In this document: piece by piece, positions 32,328 to 41,406 of the stretch
How positions within the stretch are numbered: position 1 is the first letter of the stretch
How the letters are laid out: each line of letters opens with the position of its first letter
DNA from: Agapetus fuscipes
Lineage: Eukaryota; Arthropoda; Insecta; Trichoptera; Glossosomatidae
Direction of reading: 5' to 3'
DNA: 64,000 nt
Assembly (NCBI GenBank): GCA_951799405.1
Contig: OX637362.1
Coordinates: 9,750,703-9,814,702, forward strand
Made by a program: the position numbers and the translations under genes
The notes under the pieces: model-generated
What the model saw: the letters and a program-made list of their open reading frames with translations, nothing else
Told to the model about the DNA's origin: nothing
Databases searched by the model: none

Positions 32328-32545
32328 ACGCAACTAAGCTACACATATAGTATTACTTCTTGCCTACGTTATCGCGGAATAGGTCGCATGTGGCGATTCG
32401 AGACCTTTTTATTTTTCCGGGTAAGGGGTCCGGCCTCACGCCCCCCGATCAGTTGAAGTGGGGTTTCCCAGCTCTCGTGGGGGCTGGTTCTCATTTCTTG
32501 TGAAGGCTGAGAAAACATTGCCAGTACTTTATTTTGCAACGCAAA
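32328..32545 (-). mobile_element. SINE B copy 3 of a tandem cluster (head missing)
   Basis: GCAACTAAGCTACACATATA to GCCAGTACTTTATTTTGCAA. It contains the GCATGTGGCGATT, CCCAGCTCTCGTGGGGGCTGG and AGGCTGAG blocks but stops before the tRNA head. Confidence 0.8.
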
Positions 32546-32548
32546 AAA

Positions 32549-32870
32549 TGCAACTAAGCTACACATATAGTGTAACTTCTTGCCGCGTTATCCCCGAAGA
32601 GGTGGCATGTGGCGATTTGAACCTATTTATTTTTACAGGTAAGGGGGCCGGCCTTACGCCAACCACTTCAGTTAAAGTGGGGATTTCCCAGCTCCCGAAA
32701 AAGCTGGTACTCATTTCTTGTGAAGGCTGAGTAAACCTTGCCGGTATTTTATTTTTGGGTTTAAAATAAACACCGAAACGGGTAATCATTTCTGACACCC
32801 TCGGTGAGATTCGAACCCGAGCTCACGGCATGGAATGCGAGCACTCTACCGACTGAGCTATCGACCGGAC
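32549..32870 (-). mobile_element. SINE B copy 2, full-length
   Basis: Complete on the minus strand, from CCGGTCGATAGCTCAGTCGG through GGGTTCGAATCTCACC to the GTGTAGCTTAGTTGC end. Confidence 0.9.
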
Positions 32871-32877
32871 TTTTGGA

Positions 32878-32998
32878 ATTTTGGGTTTGAAATAAACACC
32901 GAAACAGGAAATGATTTCTGACACCTTCGTTGGGATTCGAACCCGAGCTCTCGGCATGGAATGCAAGCACTCTATCAAATGAGCATTCGATCGGATAC
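32878..32998 (-). mobile_element. SINE B copy 1, head only
   Basis: tRNA-like head with GGGTTCGAATCCCAACGAAG and the first body block GTTTCGGTGTTTATTTCAAA. It joins directly to copy 2, so the three pieces stand head-to-tail on the minus strand. Confidence 0.85.
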
Positions 32999-33019
32999 AT
33001 CCGTCAATAAAATAAAATA

Positions 33020-33076
33020 AATCACGACCTTGCGATTATGAGTCCGTAGCGTTAACCACTAGACTACAGACCAGTG
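33020..33076 (-). mobile_element. SINE A head fragment
   Basis: The minus strand reads CTGGTCTGTAGTCTAGTGGT, TAACGCTACGGACTCATAAT, then CGCAAGGTCGTG. Confidence 0.7.
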
Positions 33077-33492
33077 TGAAGCGCGTTGAACGACGACTGG
33101 GAAAACCGTTTGGCTGAGCCGTTTTGATGAAGATAAAATTACTCGGATAGTGAATAAGACAGCTTCCACTTTATTTTGTAATAATGTATTGTTTTTGCTG
33201 GAGAGACGCCTGAGTGCTTAGAGCACTTCCTCTCCTAGTCTCCCCCATCCAAGGTTCTCCCAGCTTCCGAGGCTTTGATGGATTGCGTTATGAGATATCG
33301 GATTCCTGGAGTACGAAGAGGCAAAGAGAAAACTCAATATTCTGCGAGCTGTGAACCCAAAACGGATACAATGAGAGGAGTTTGCAGTGTAAACAAATAT
33401 CTGGATGGGAAGTGATATATATGAAAACACGAAATTTCACTGGAAGATTCGTACTAATCTATATTATTTGTACAGCTTTAAGATGTTTCGTG
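33077..33492. other. Spacer without recognised gene
   Basis: A short stretch at 33200-33330 is less AT-rich. No gene found. Confidence 0.35.
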
Positions 33493-33762
33493 TAATCTTA
33501 TCTAATCTAATCTAAGTTTCAAAGATATGTAACATTGTGGATTCACATAATATGCATTCTCACAAGTAGACACGTACAAGTTCGCACTTGCACATGCCGC
33601 ACGTGAACCTACAACATAAAAACCCAAATCTAAAATGGACATACACCCTGCAACTCTTGCCGTCCTTCCCTGAAACAGCGATGACTTTGGCAAAGTGAAC
33701 CATTTTTTACCGTATGGGTCGTCAGCATTATACCAACCAGTATGGAGGGTCAGCCTCATACC
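33493..33762 (-). mobile_element. Repeat D, full-length with duplicated head
   Basis: (ATCTA)n tail to TATGGGTCGTCAGCATTATACC. It is followed by a second partial head, GGAGGGTCAGCCTCATACC. Confidence 0.8.
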
Positions 33763-33849
33763 AACCCTCGGCTTCATACTACTGTTCCAAAAACGTGGGT
33801 TATATATAATATCTGCAATCAAAACTGGATAAAAACAGTGTTATTGGAA

Positions 33850-33913
33850 TGTTGCTTATGCTCAGTTGGCATGGAATGCAAGCATTCAACCAACTGAGCT
33901 ATCGACCAGTCTT
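33850..33913 (-). mobile_element. SINE B head fragment
   Basis: The minus strand reads CTGGTCGATAGCTCAGTTGG then TTGAATGCTTGCATTCCATG. Confidence 0.7.
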
Positions 33914-33989
33914 TTTTTGAACGAGTTGATTCTGTAAAAACTTGGTTAAAAATTTAGAGTGGCAAATTTTACATTCGTTCATGTCAAGT

Positions 33990-34113
33990 TTGGTTTATTT
34001 AGTGTGTACACATACAACATGTGTAAGCGTGAACTTACATGTGCCTGCTTGTGGGCATACATTAAATATGAGCCATAAGTGCCAATATATCTTTGCAACT
34101 TAGATTATAGATA
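33990..34113 (+). mobile_element. Repeat D, 3' half
   Basis: ACATGTGTAAGCGTGAACTT, GCCTGCTTGTGGGCATACAT and TTGCAACTTAGATTATAGAT. Confidence 0.7.
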
Positions 34114-34195
34114 ATAGAAGTACTCACATTACAAAACAAAAAAAAATATAGATTTCAACTTAAAATTTTCACGTAATTTGAATAATAATAATAAT

Positions 34196-34569
34196 AATAT
34201 TAGTATGATTTATTTGGTGAGCGCTGTTTTTGTGTGTATCACACTTCAAGAGCCCTCTGCAAACTTGGTCGTCGCTGTAAAAAGCACCAATTCTCAAGCA
34301 AGACCCAGTTGTTGTAAAGTTGGATGGACCTTTCAGTGACCGGTCTTTGGTAAAGGTTTATGAATTTTTCAACCCAGCGAAGAGCACATTTGGAAATATA
34401 AATGGTATATTTTTGAGCTCCGCCGGGATCCGAATCCACAACCTTCCATTTTACGAGTGCGAAGTGTTGCCACTGGACTATGGACCGGTCCAACGATGCA
34501 AACGACACGCGGTGTACCTGAGCGGTTACCCACCCAAGTAGGTACCATCTGCGCCCAATGTTGCTTAAC
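34196..34569 (-). mobile_element. SINE A with 5S rRNA-derived 5' module
   Basis: 34196-34492 is an ordinary SINE A (tRNA-like head plus body). Directly upstream on the minus strand, 34569-34495 is 5S rRNA-like: GTTAAGCAACATTGGGCGC, GGGTAACCGCTCAGGTACAC and CGCGTGTCGTTTGC. These match the 3' half of arthropod 5S rRNA (…ACCGCTTGGGAACACCGCGTGTTGTTGG…). The junction is GCATCGTTGGACCGGTCC. The 5S part is truncated at its 5' side. Confidence 0.85.
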
Positions 34570-35007
34570 TAAATAAATATATAGAAAGTTATTCTCTGAA
34601 TTTGTGGGCTCCAAACTTGGCGAAACTTTTCACCTTGCCTATATATATTTCATTGTACATAATGTTGTACTTGGGTAGGCAAGGCATGTAGACGCATACA
34701 TACATGGATGGCGCTGTGCTGGAACTTTCGGTGACAATACATTACTCTGGTGTCGATACATTTTCATTACGAACTCAAGTCGTTCAAATCAAACAAACCA
34801 ACTTCACTCCGCTCGTTCCTAAGTTGTGCCACTTGCTCGGCTGAGCGGAAGCAAATAACTGTTACGGTAGCTCTGAACACACTGAGATACATTTGATGGA
34901 AAATTCACCTAGTTAGTTTTTATCGCGAACGGTATGGATACACCGAATTCCCTGAAATAGCGAATCAATGGAATATCAAAGTCATATAAAATCTTTATGT
35001 AATAATA
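34570..35007. other. Spacer without recognised gene
   Basis: No gene or known repeat recognised. Confidence 0.4.
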
Positions 35008-35376
35008 AAATTAGGATGATTTATTTGGTGAGCGCTGTTTTTGTGTGTATCACACCTCAAGAGCCCTCTGCAAGCTTGGTCGTCGCTGTAGAAAGCGCCA
35101 ATTCTCAAGCAAGACCCAGTTGTTGTAAGGTTGGATGGACCTTTTAGTGACCGGTCTTTGGTAAAGGTTTATGAATTTTTCAACTCAGCGAAGAGCACAT
35201 TCGAAATATAAATGGTAAATATATTTTTGTGCTCCGCCGGGATCCGAATCCACAACCTTCCATTTACGAGTCCGAAGTGTTGCCACTGGACTACGGACCG
35301 GTCCAAGATGCCAACGACACGCGGTGTACCTGAGCGGTAACCCATCCAAGTACTATCCGCGCCCAATGTTGCTTAA
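35008..35376 (-). mobile_element. SINE A with 5S rRNA-derived 5' module
   Basis: Same organisation as 34196-34569. The tRNA head and body are at 35008-35307 and the 5S-derived part at 35308-35376. It is joined by GCATCTTGGACCGG. The 5S part again ends near TTAAGCAACATTGGGC. Confidence 0.88.
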
Positions 35377-35377
35377 T

Positions 35378-35560
35378 TTCTATAATCAACTTCTATAATC
35401 AACTTCTATAATCAACTTCCATAATCAACTTCTTAATCTATACTCAAAGTTGTAAATGTATATTGACAATTGAGGCTCATAGTTTAATGCATGCCCGCAA
35501 TCAAGCAGGTTTGCGCTTACACATGCTGCATGTGTACTACAAAATAATCTGGACCAATTG
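35378..35560 (-). mobile_element. Repeat D with an expanded 14-bp tail
   Basis: The tail has become four copies of a TTCTATAATCAACT-like 14-mer (35378-35436). D follows: AAAGTTGTAAATGTATATTG, TTTAATGCATGCCCGC, TTTGCGCTTACACATGCTGC. Truncated before the head half. Confidence 0.75.
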
Positions 35561-35629
35561 GTGAATTTGAAACCAAACCAAAAATACTCAGAAAATGTTC
35601 GATTAGCGGTATACGGTGGTACATAAGTA

Positions 35630-35856
35630 TGGGCTGCGTTGGTCACATCGCTAGGTAGGACCATGACAGGTGGCCGAAAATAATCGTCCAGTGGTGGCCC
35701 TGGATGTCCAAGCGGGGAGCGGGGAGACCCCTACAGAGGTGGCTGGACGATATTAAAAGAACTGCAGGCAGAGTATGGCTGAACACAGCAGCCGATATAC
35801 AGAGATGGAGAGGATTAGAGGATGCCTACGTCCAGGAATGGACTCAGAAAGACTGA
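35630..35856 (+). pseudogene. LINE C-terminal fragment
   Basis: The frame contains GHIAR, a stop, DHDRWPKIIVQWWPWMSKRG, then AGRPLQRWLDDIKRTAGRVW and a W-rich end AYVQEWTQKD with TGA at 35854. This GRP.RW.DDI.R.AG..W pattern is typical of the end of insect non-LTR retrotransposon proteins. One in-frame stop. A GAAGAAAGAAGATGAAG tail follows. Confidence 0.85.
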
Positions 35857-35879
35857 GGAAGAAAGAAGATGAAGAATAA

Positions 35880-36580
35880 TCAAATTAATATTCATGAAAC
35901 GCTGACAAAAATACATTAATTTTCTGTTACAAATTGCAACAAAACGCTGGTTTTTTTTTCACCTCAAAAAGGTAAATTCACTTTTCTTTCATTAAAAGCA
36001 TCATTATTCTCTCCGGGCTGATTTAATCTCACATTAAGATGATTGCAACAATAGTTAATCTACATCTCACGTAATAAAAACCCACATCAATATTCTCGCG
36101 CCACAATTCTCCCCTGCTTTGCATCTATTTGCATATCTCCCCGATGAAGTTTCTCCCCTTTGAAGACGGGCGAGGGAACAAATGACTGAGACAGTTGCAC
36201 TCAACCGTTGGTCTATTAGGAAATCATGCAGAAATGTCATAATATTCTAAAGGCAGTGCCTTGCTGTGAAAGCCTGCTTACTATTTTATTGATCGTGGGG
36301 TCCATCTGATATCCATGAGCCGCTTCAAATCCTTGAAGGTCTTGGGTGACCTTTCCTTGGTCTTTAAGAAGCAACATCTTTAAAGATTTTTCCTTTAAAG
36401 TTGTTGCTTATTTGGATTTTCTCTTCAAATTTTGATTTTTGAGTTCTTTTTTTGGACTTCATTTCAACCCATGAATCATTGTATAACATAATGAAACAAA
36501 GAATTGTTGTCTTGAATGCAATGCTTGAAAATGTGCTACAAGTGAAAAAGTATGGACTATCGGTTATGATCATTTGAGGA
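35880..36580. other. Spacer without recognised gene
   Basis: A 109-codon minus frame reaching 36693 overlaps the antisense of a LINE fragment and is not considered a gene. Confidence 0.4.
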
Positions 36581-36584
36581 AGGA

Positions 36585-36712
36585 TACAGACAAAACGAAG
36601 TGTCGGCAGGAAGCAGATCTCGTGGCTCCGTAATATACGAAATTTGATAGGTATAAGAACAGTGGAGGACTTATTTAGAGATGTGAGAGACATTCTTCCA
36701 TGTGATAGTCAA
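36585..36712 (+). pseudogene. LINE C-terminal fragment
   Basis: GRIQTKRSVGRKQISWLRNI and LIGIRTVEDLFRDVRD match the KI.GKRG.GRK..SWLRNIR..GI pattern near the end of LINE proteins. No tail identified. Confidence 0.75.
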
Positions 36713-36883
36713 CATCAGAGAGAAGAGAAAAAGAAGGTGAAAGTATACGCGATGAAATATATAGTGTAAACCTATATTTTGATGAAATAGAAGGAAGCAA
36801 ATGAACCAGTTTTAAGATAAAGCTGGTGGTTGAATCAGTTGAGGCATATTGATTTCTTTCTATAAACATTTGTAAATATAATG

Positions 36884-37000
36884 ACGATTTAGTTGGAGCG
36901 CTGTTTTTGTCTGATCACACCTAAAGAGTCCTCAATAGGCTTGTTCATGGATGATCAGCGCCAAGATCCAGTTTCTGTCGGCCGGATGAATCTTAGTTTT
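36884..37000 (-). mobile_element. SINE A 3' fragment
   Basis: GACGATTTAGTTGGAGCGCT to TTTCTGTCGGCCGGATG. It ends at a poly-T run (36999-37013). Confidence 0.6.
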
Positions 37001-37086
37001 TTTTTTTTTTTTTAAGAAATCCTATGCTGGAGACTCCCTAGATTCTAAAGACTCTAGGGGTCTATGACACATGTTGTAGTGCCGCA

Positions 37087-37487
37087 GAGGGGTACGAGCT
37101 TGGTCGTCGCTACAAATCGCCAATACTCAAGCAAGACCCTAGTTGCTGTAAGGCTGGATGGACCTTTGGTGACCGGTCATTGGTAAAGGTTTTATGAATT
37201 TCAATTTATAATTTTTGGATGAAATTTTTTCAAGCAAAACACTGTTTATTTTCACTATAGACTTTATTTAAAAGATTAAAATCTTTAAAACAAAATTACG
37301 AACGTTTTCGACCTAGAAGGTCATCATCAGGTATGATGTTTGATGATGGTTTTATGAATTTTTTAACCCAGCGAAGAGCATATTCGAAATATAAATGGTA
37401 TATTTTTGTGCTCCGCCGGGATCCGAATCCACAACCTTCCATTTACGAGTCCGAAGTGTTGCCACTACGGACTACGGTCCGGTCCAA
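37087..37487 (-). mobile_element. SINE A interrupted by foldback element P4
   Basis: The body 37087-37201 and the remainder with tRNA head 37348-37487 are separated by P4. Together with the 5S-like part at 37488-37610 this is the most complete chimeric copy. Confidence 0.85.
37202..37347. mobile_element. Hammerhead-like element P4 (146 bp, 14-bp TSD)
   Basis: GGTTTTATGAATTT is repeated at 37188-37201 and 37348-37361. The minus strand of 37304-37330 reads CTGATGA-T-GACCT-TCT-AGGTC-GAAAA, a hammerhead-like core. It is followed by ACGTTCGTAAT and by the palindrome TTAAAGATTTTAATCTTTTA. It is nearly identical to the insertion at 50978. Confidence 0.85.
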
Positions 37488-37610
37488 GATGCCAACGACA
37501 CGCGGTGTACCTGAGCGGTTACCCATCCAAGCACTGACCACGCCCAATGTTGCTTAACTTCGGTGATCTATGGGAACCGGTGCTTTCAACATGGCTAACG
37601 TCGTAGTGCC
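37488..37610 (-). pseudogene. 5S rRNA-derived module, near full length (123 bp)
   Basis: The minus strand runs from about 37610 to 37488: GCACTACGACGTTAGCCATG, TTGAAAGCACCGGTTCCCAT, AGATCACCGAAGTTAAGCAA, ATTGGGCGTGGTCAGTGC, TTGGATGGGTAACCGCTC, GGTACACCGCGTGTCGTTGG. Length and order match a 120-nt 5S rRNA, including the internal promoter region (AAGCAA...GGATGGG). It is fused at its 3' end to the tRNA-like head of SINE A, so it is a SINE part and not a functional 5S gene. Confidence 0.88.
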
Positions 37611-37746
37611 TGTTTTTGGTAAAGTTTGGTAAGTTTTCTTGATTTACTTAGACTCTGATATATTGATTACATTTCATATAAATCCAATTAAGTAAATTGT
37701 AATTTGATTTTAAGTTTTTAAATCTTTTCACTTTCAAATTGTTTTG

Positions 37747-37935
37747 TGTTCCTTGTCTCATAGGTTGGTATGTGGCTGACCCCCCATACTGTAAAAAATG
37801 GTTCACAATGCCAATGCCACCCTTGTTTTATGGAAAGTCAGGGGTCTATAACAACTTGTGTAAGTGTGAATTTACACGTGTCTGCTTGTGCGCATAGAAA
37901 TGCTCCTCAAATGTGAACGCAACTTAGATAATAGA
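37747..37935 (+). mobile_element. Repeat D with central deletion
   Basis: TTGTCTCATAGGTTGGTATG, CACCCTTGTTTTATGGAAAG, GCTTGTGCGCATAGAAATGC, ending CAACTTAGATAATAGATT. Confidence 0.7.
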
Positions 37936-38256
37936 TTCATAAAAAACGGGAGAATTTGAAGTTTTACACATTTCCAGGCGCCGATGATCTATGAGCTGGA
38001 CTGGTTGAGCGCCACTGCGATAGAGTAATGTCATAACACATCCTTTCTCACCAGTTGGAGTCGGTTTGCAAGGAGAGAAGTGAGGTAATGAACTTTGTGC
38101 CCAGAATGCAATGCAAATTGCAGAGACGATGAAGAAATGGTCCGTAGGGACCAGCTCCTCATTTGTTATGGCTGCAATCCATTAATTTGCTAATACAAAT
38201 ACTAAGTTTGTTGATACAATCTGAGTTTCGAAGAGTTGTTGACATTTATGGTTTGC

Positions 38257-38515
38257 ATTCCTTGACTTATAGGTTGGTATGAGGCCGACCACCCATACTG
38301 TTAAAAATGGTTCACTTTGCCAATGTCACCCCTGTTTCAGGGAATGTCGGCAAGAGTTGCAGGGCTTATGTTCATTTGAGGTTTGGATTTTATTTGTAAG
38401 TACACAATCAGCATTTGTAAGCGCGAACTACACGTGTTTGTTTATGGGCGTACATCTGAGAGCTTTGAATGAATATATCCTTGCAACTTAGATTTCAGAT
38501 TTTAGATTATAGATA
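38257..38515 (+). mobile_element. Repeat D, full-length (TATAGAT-type tail)
   Basis: CATTCCTTGACTTATAGGTT, CCCCTGTTTCAGGGAATG, AGCGCGAACTACACGTGTTT, TTGCAACTTAGATTTCAG and a TAGATTATAGAT tail. Confidence 0.88.
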
Positions 38516-38865
38516 CATAGATATACACATACCTACTGAATATTATACAATATACAATTTTTACCAAAATTAAAAGCTTTGCAACTTTAAGGCTAGGTAT
38601 TTTTAACGCTAGAATATGTGACTTTAAAATCATGAAAAAAAACTACCCATGCGATTCACATAAGTGCGTCTTTATCATTCAGTAAAAAGTCGCTATCCTA
38701 AAGTTAAAAATACCGGGCCTTTCAGTTATTAATACTGGAAACAATCTTCCCCGTTTGTCTATGATATTTTTTATCCGATGTTGGTCGGGAGTCAGTAGAG
38801 TATGGAAATATATAAAAGCTTTCACACAGTTTGTTTATGAACAAACCGGGCAGAGTGCGTTTGGT

Positions 38866-38893
38866 CTGCCACATACCAATCTATAAGTCAAGA
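38866..38893 (-). mobile_element. Repeat D head fragment
   Basis: TGCCACATACCAATCTATAA followed by GTCAAGAA only. Confidence 0.5.
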
Positions 38894-39043
38894 AACCGGG
38901 TTATGACAAAAAAACTGAGACTTCGATATAAACTTTGACGGTTTTTAGAACCATCTACGGTCCGGTAAGAGATAACAATGGATGACGTAGTCAGTTCAAC
39001 AAGGAGTTCTGTGGTATCTACAAAGAGCATGATGTGATCAGTA

Positions 39044-39279
39044 TCCTTAGTACGAGTTGCAAAACTTGAGTAATGTAAAGTTAACGGCAATAATAAAAGA
39101 GTGATTTCCCCCAAAATCTGCCGTTTTTGTTTGCTTGAACTTGATTTTCTTCATCACTTTTACTCTTTTGCTAAGACCATAAAGTGTAAGAAACAAAAAC
39201 GGCAGATTTTGGGAGAAATCCCTCTTTAATATTTTCCGTAAACTTTACTTTTCTCAAGTTTTGCAATTTGTACTAAGGG
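39044..39279. mobile_element. MITE with TA target site (236 bp)
   Basis: Bounded by TA (39042-39043, 39280-39281). The ends TCCTTAGTAC and GTACTAAGGG are inverted. The inner arms contain GCAAAACTTGAG, CCAAAATCTGCCGTTTTTGT and its complement. Same family as 17041-17239. It is inserted in the LINE. Confidence 0.85.
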
Positions 39280-39394
39280 TACAGTTCCATCAACGTAGGG
39301 CACCTGCAGTGGGCTGGTGTCATAGTTATAATGGATGATGCAAGCCCCATTAAGCGCCCAACACTCAAACATCACCATGAAGGAGATCAGGACT

Positions 39395-39690
39395 GGAAGT
39401 CTAATCACCACGGTAATTCTTACCTACTGAATATCGTTCATATTAGTATGAAGACATGTCAATGTCTTATCAGCTGTTCACTTGCGGCCATCTTGTTTTC
39501 ATACTAATCTGAACGGTATTCGGTAGGTAAGAATCACGCCTGGGTTGGAAGTCGGTAGTCGAATATCGGTAATATTTGTATGAAGACCTGTCAATCCAAG
39601 ATGGCCGCAAGTTAACAGCTGATTTGTCTTCGTACAAATATTATCGATATTCGGTAGGTAAGAATTACCGTGGTGATGAGACTTCCAGCC
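39395..39690. repeat. Composite foldback with nested inverted repeats
   Basis: The outer arms CTGGAAGTCTAATCACCACG and CGTGGTGATGAGACTTCCAG pair almost perfectly. Inside are two smaller hairpins, both with TTACCTACYGAATATCG-like ends, GTATGAAGACMTGTCAAT and GATGGCCGCAAGT motifs. The middle repeats GCCTGGGTTGGAAGTC. It interrupts the LINE. Confidence 0.75.
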
Positions 39691-40078
39691 CAGGAAGGTC
39701 AAAAATGCGATGGATGGACGGTGTCAACGCTGAAAGATGATGATAAATAGATGCAGCGAAAGACAATCATACGTGGCTGGAGAGCAAAGGCGATGGACAG
39801 GCGAGAGTGGAGAATAATCCTGGACTCAGCCAAGGTCCACCTAAGGCTGATGATGATGATTGTTTCCAGTACATTTTTTGCTGTTTATATTTTAAAGGTT
39901 TTTTGAATTCTCTCTTTGCTCAGCATGAAATTCAACCCGTTGTTTGCCAGCGACGTACAAAATAAACAGAGCGCGATATAAAAGTAACGCTTGCGAGCTT
40001 GTTGATAAGCCAGCAGGGTTAATCCCGTAGGGGGGAGTGACGTCACTATGCATTATTATTATTCACGTAACCGAGAAA

Positions 40079-40082
40079 TGAG
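40079..40082. other. Target-site duplication TGAG (left)
   Basis: TGAG immediately before the 5' LTR, matched by TGAG at 45567-45570 after the 3' LTR. A 4-bp duplication fits Gypsy-type integrases. Confidence 0.85.
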
Positions 40083-41123
40083 TGTCAGGTAGCTAGCATG
40101 TCAGATAGCTACCTGTGGAAAAAAGAAGAAGAAGAAGACATGATCTGTCAAAACATTGTACCTGTCACAGGAAAAATAATGTCATTACCAACTTGAAAGA
40201 AATTGCAGCGCATCTTTAGCCACAGAAATTGAACCGGATCCCAATGAGAGGAAGAAGACAGGCTGAGATTGTCAGTTAGGAGGGAAACACTTAAAATCCC
40301 CCGTTAAGCTCCGCATCGCGCTGCTAGGAAGTTTATAAAAGGCGTCGACCTCCCACAATCGAGGACACAAGCTCTTCAACACCTGAACCAATAACACCTA
40401 CCAGGCGTGGCCAAGAACATCTATCGGAGAAGGCTTGAGTCGCCGTTGTTGCCTGCAACACACAGCCCCTGGCCGCGCCTGGGTCCCCCGTGGCGGATTC
40501 CTCGGAAGGAATGAGCCCCTGCTCTACCCGTCGCCAGCGCCCGCTTGGCTACTCGATATCCGGAGCCCCGTGCCCAAAGTTCCTCAGGAGGACGGAGCGC
40601 CTGCCCCGTCCAGCCGAGCGCTCCCGTCTTATCGCTGGCTGAGCCCCGTGCCGCAATTCCTCCGGAGTGTGGAGCCCCGACATCCCGCCAAAAGCGTTGC
40701 CGTGCCCGAGGCCGGCGCCCCAGCATCGACTACCCGCATCCCAGCATCAAGACTTCTCTCCATCCTCGTGAGCTAATCAAACCCTTTAAATACATTATCT
40801 AATTTAACTTAGAACCAGTCAGTCGTGCAGTTTAGCGTGGTGATGCTCTCATTTCTCATAATTTAAAATAAATCCCGTCTTTCCTTTACCCGGTTTTTTC
40901 TCACCTATATTTTTGAACCTCTTTAGCATCAGTGGAAAGCGAGCAAGGTGTTGGGCCTGAACACCACCCTGAAGAGTCTTGTGCTAGCCGGGCAACTGCA
41001 AAAGCGCACAACCTAACCTCAAAGGAGCCCCCTGTCCGTTGTCGGAATCCTAACCTCAAAGAGGTGACGGTTCGCGGCAGCGCGGGGGTCCAGCAGGGCC
41101 GCGCTTCCAATCTCTTCATCACA
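40083..41123 (+). mobile_element. 5' LTR (1041 bp)
   Basis: It starts TGTCAGGTAGCTAGCATGTC and ends CTCTTCATCACA. TATAAAAGG at 40334 gives a promoter and AATAAA at 40867 a poly(A) signal, so U3, R and U5 can be placed. The region 40430-40750 is GC-rich and proline-codon-rich, with internal repeats of GAGCCCCGTGCC...TTCCTC. The resulting 113-codon frame has no known function. The LTR differs from the 3' LTR at only two positions that I could see (C/A near 40206, G/T near 40828). Confidence 0.95.
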
Positions 41124-41124
41124 G

Positions 41125-41146
41125 TGGCGCCCAACGTGGGGCTCGA
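41125..41146 (+). promoter_or_regulatory. Primer-binding site, tRNA-Lys
   Basis: TGGCGCCCAACGTGGGGC plus CTCGA, one base after the 5' LTR, is complementary to the 3' end of insect tRNA-Lys(CTT) including CCA. This would prime minus-strand DNA synthesis. Confidence 0.92.
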
Positions 41147-41406
41147 TCCACATTGTATCTTCCCCATTAATAAAGGTTTATTTCAGCAAATTGTGTTCCA
41201 ACGGAAAAGTGTTGTTTTTGTGTTTCGGGTTTTGTGGTACTTTGAAGTCGTTTCCACCTGGGATATTTGTGTTTTTGGTGGTTGTGCTTTGTCATCTTGA
41301 GGATTGTTAACCGTTTTTCGTGGTTTGATGATAATTGGAAGAATTCAAAATTTGAGTTACGTAATTCTAAAATCCAGACACGCATTCTCAAACATCCGTA
41401 AATTTT

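Larger units (their letters stand above)
38930..39860 (+). pseudogene. LINE C-terminus carrying two DNA-element insertions
   Basis: Segment 1 (38935-39041) reads VFRTIYGPVRDNNG, a stop, RSQFNKEFCGIYKEHDVI. After a MITE, segment 2 (39282-39398) reads SSINVGHLQWAG and MDDASPIKR. After a foldback, segment 3 (39684-39860) reads PGRSKMRWMDGVNA and, after a break, AMDRREWRIILDSAKVHLRL with an ATGATGATGAT tail. The order (YGP.RD.NGWR..N.E...Y.E.D, L.WAGHV.RM, GR...RW.D.V, AMDR..WR..L..AK.H.GL) is the standard end of a non-LTR retrotransposon protein. Confidence 0.85.

Noticed and set aside
37488..37610. Possible functional 5S rRNA gene
   Set aside because: It is joined without a gap to a SINE head, has no T-run terminator at the 3' end, and carries several changes from arthropod 5S.
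40421..40776. Frames of 85-113 codons in both LTRs
   Set aside because: GC-rich LTR sequence. The same frames appear in both LTRs because these are repeats. No known LTR-encoded protein is matched.
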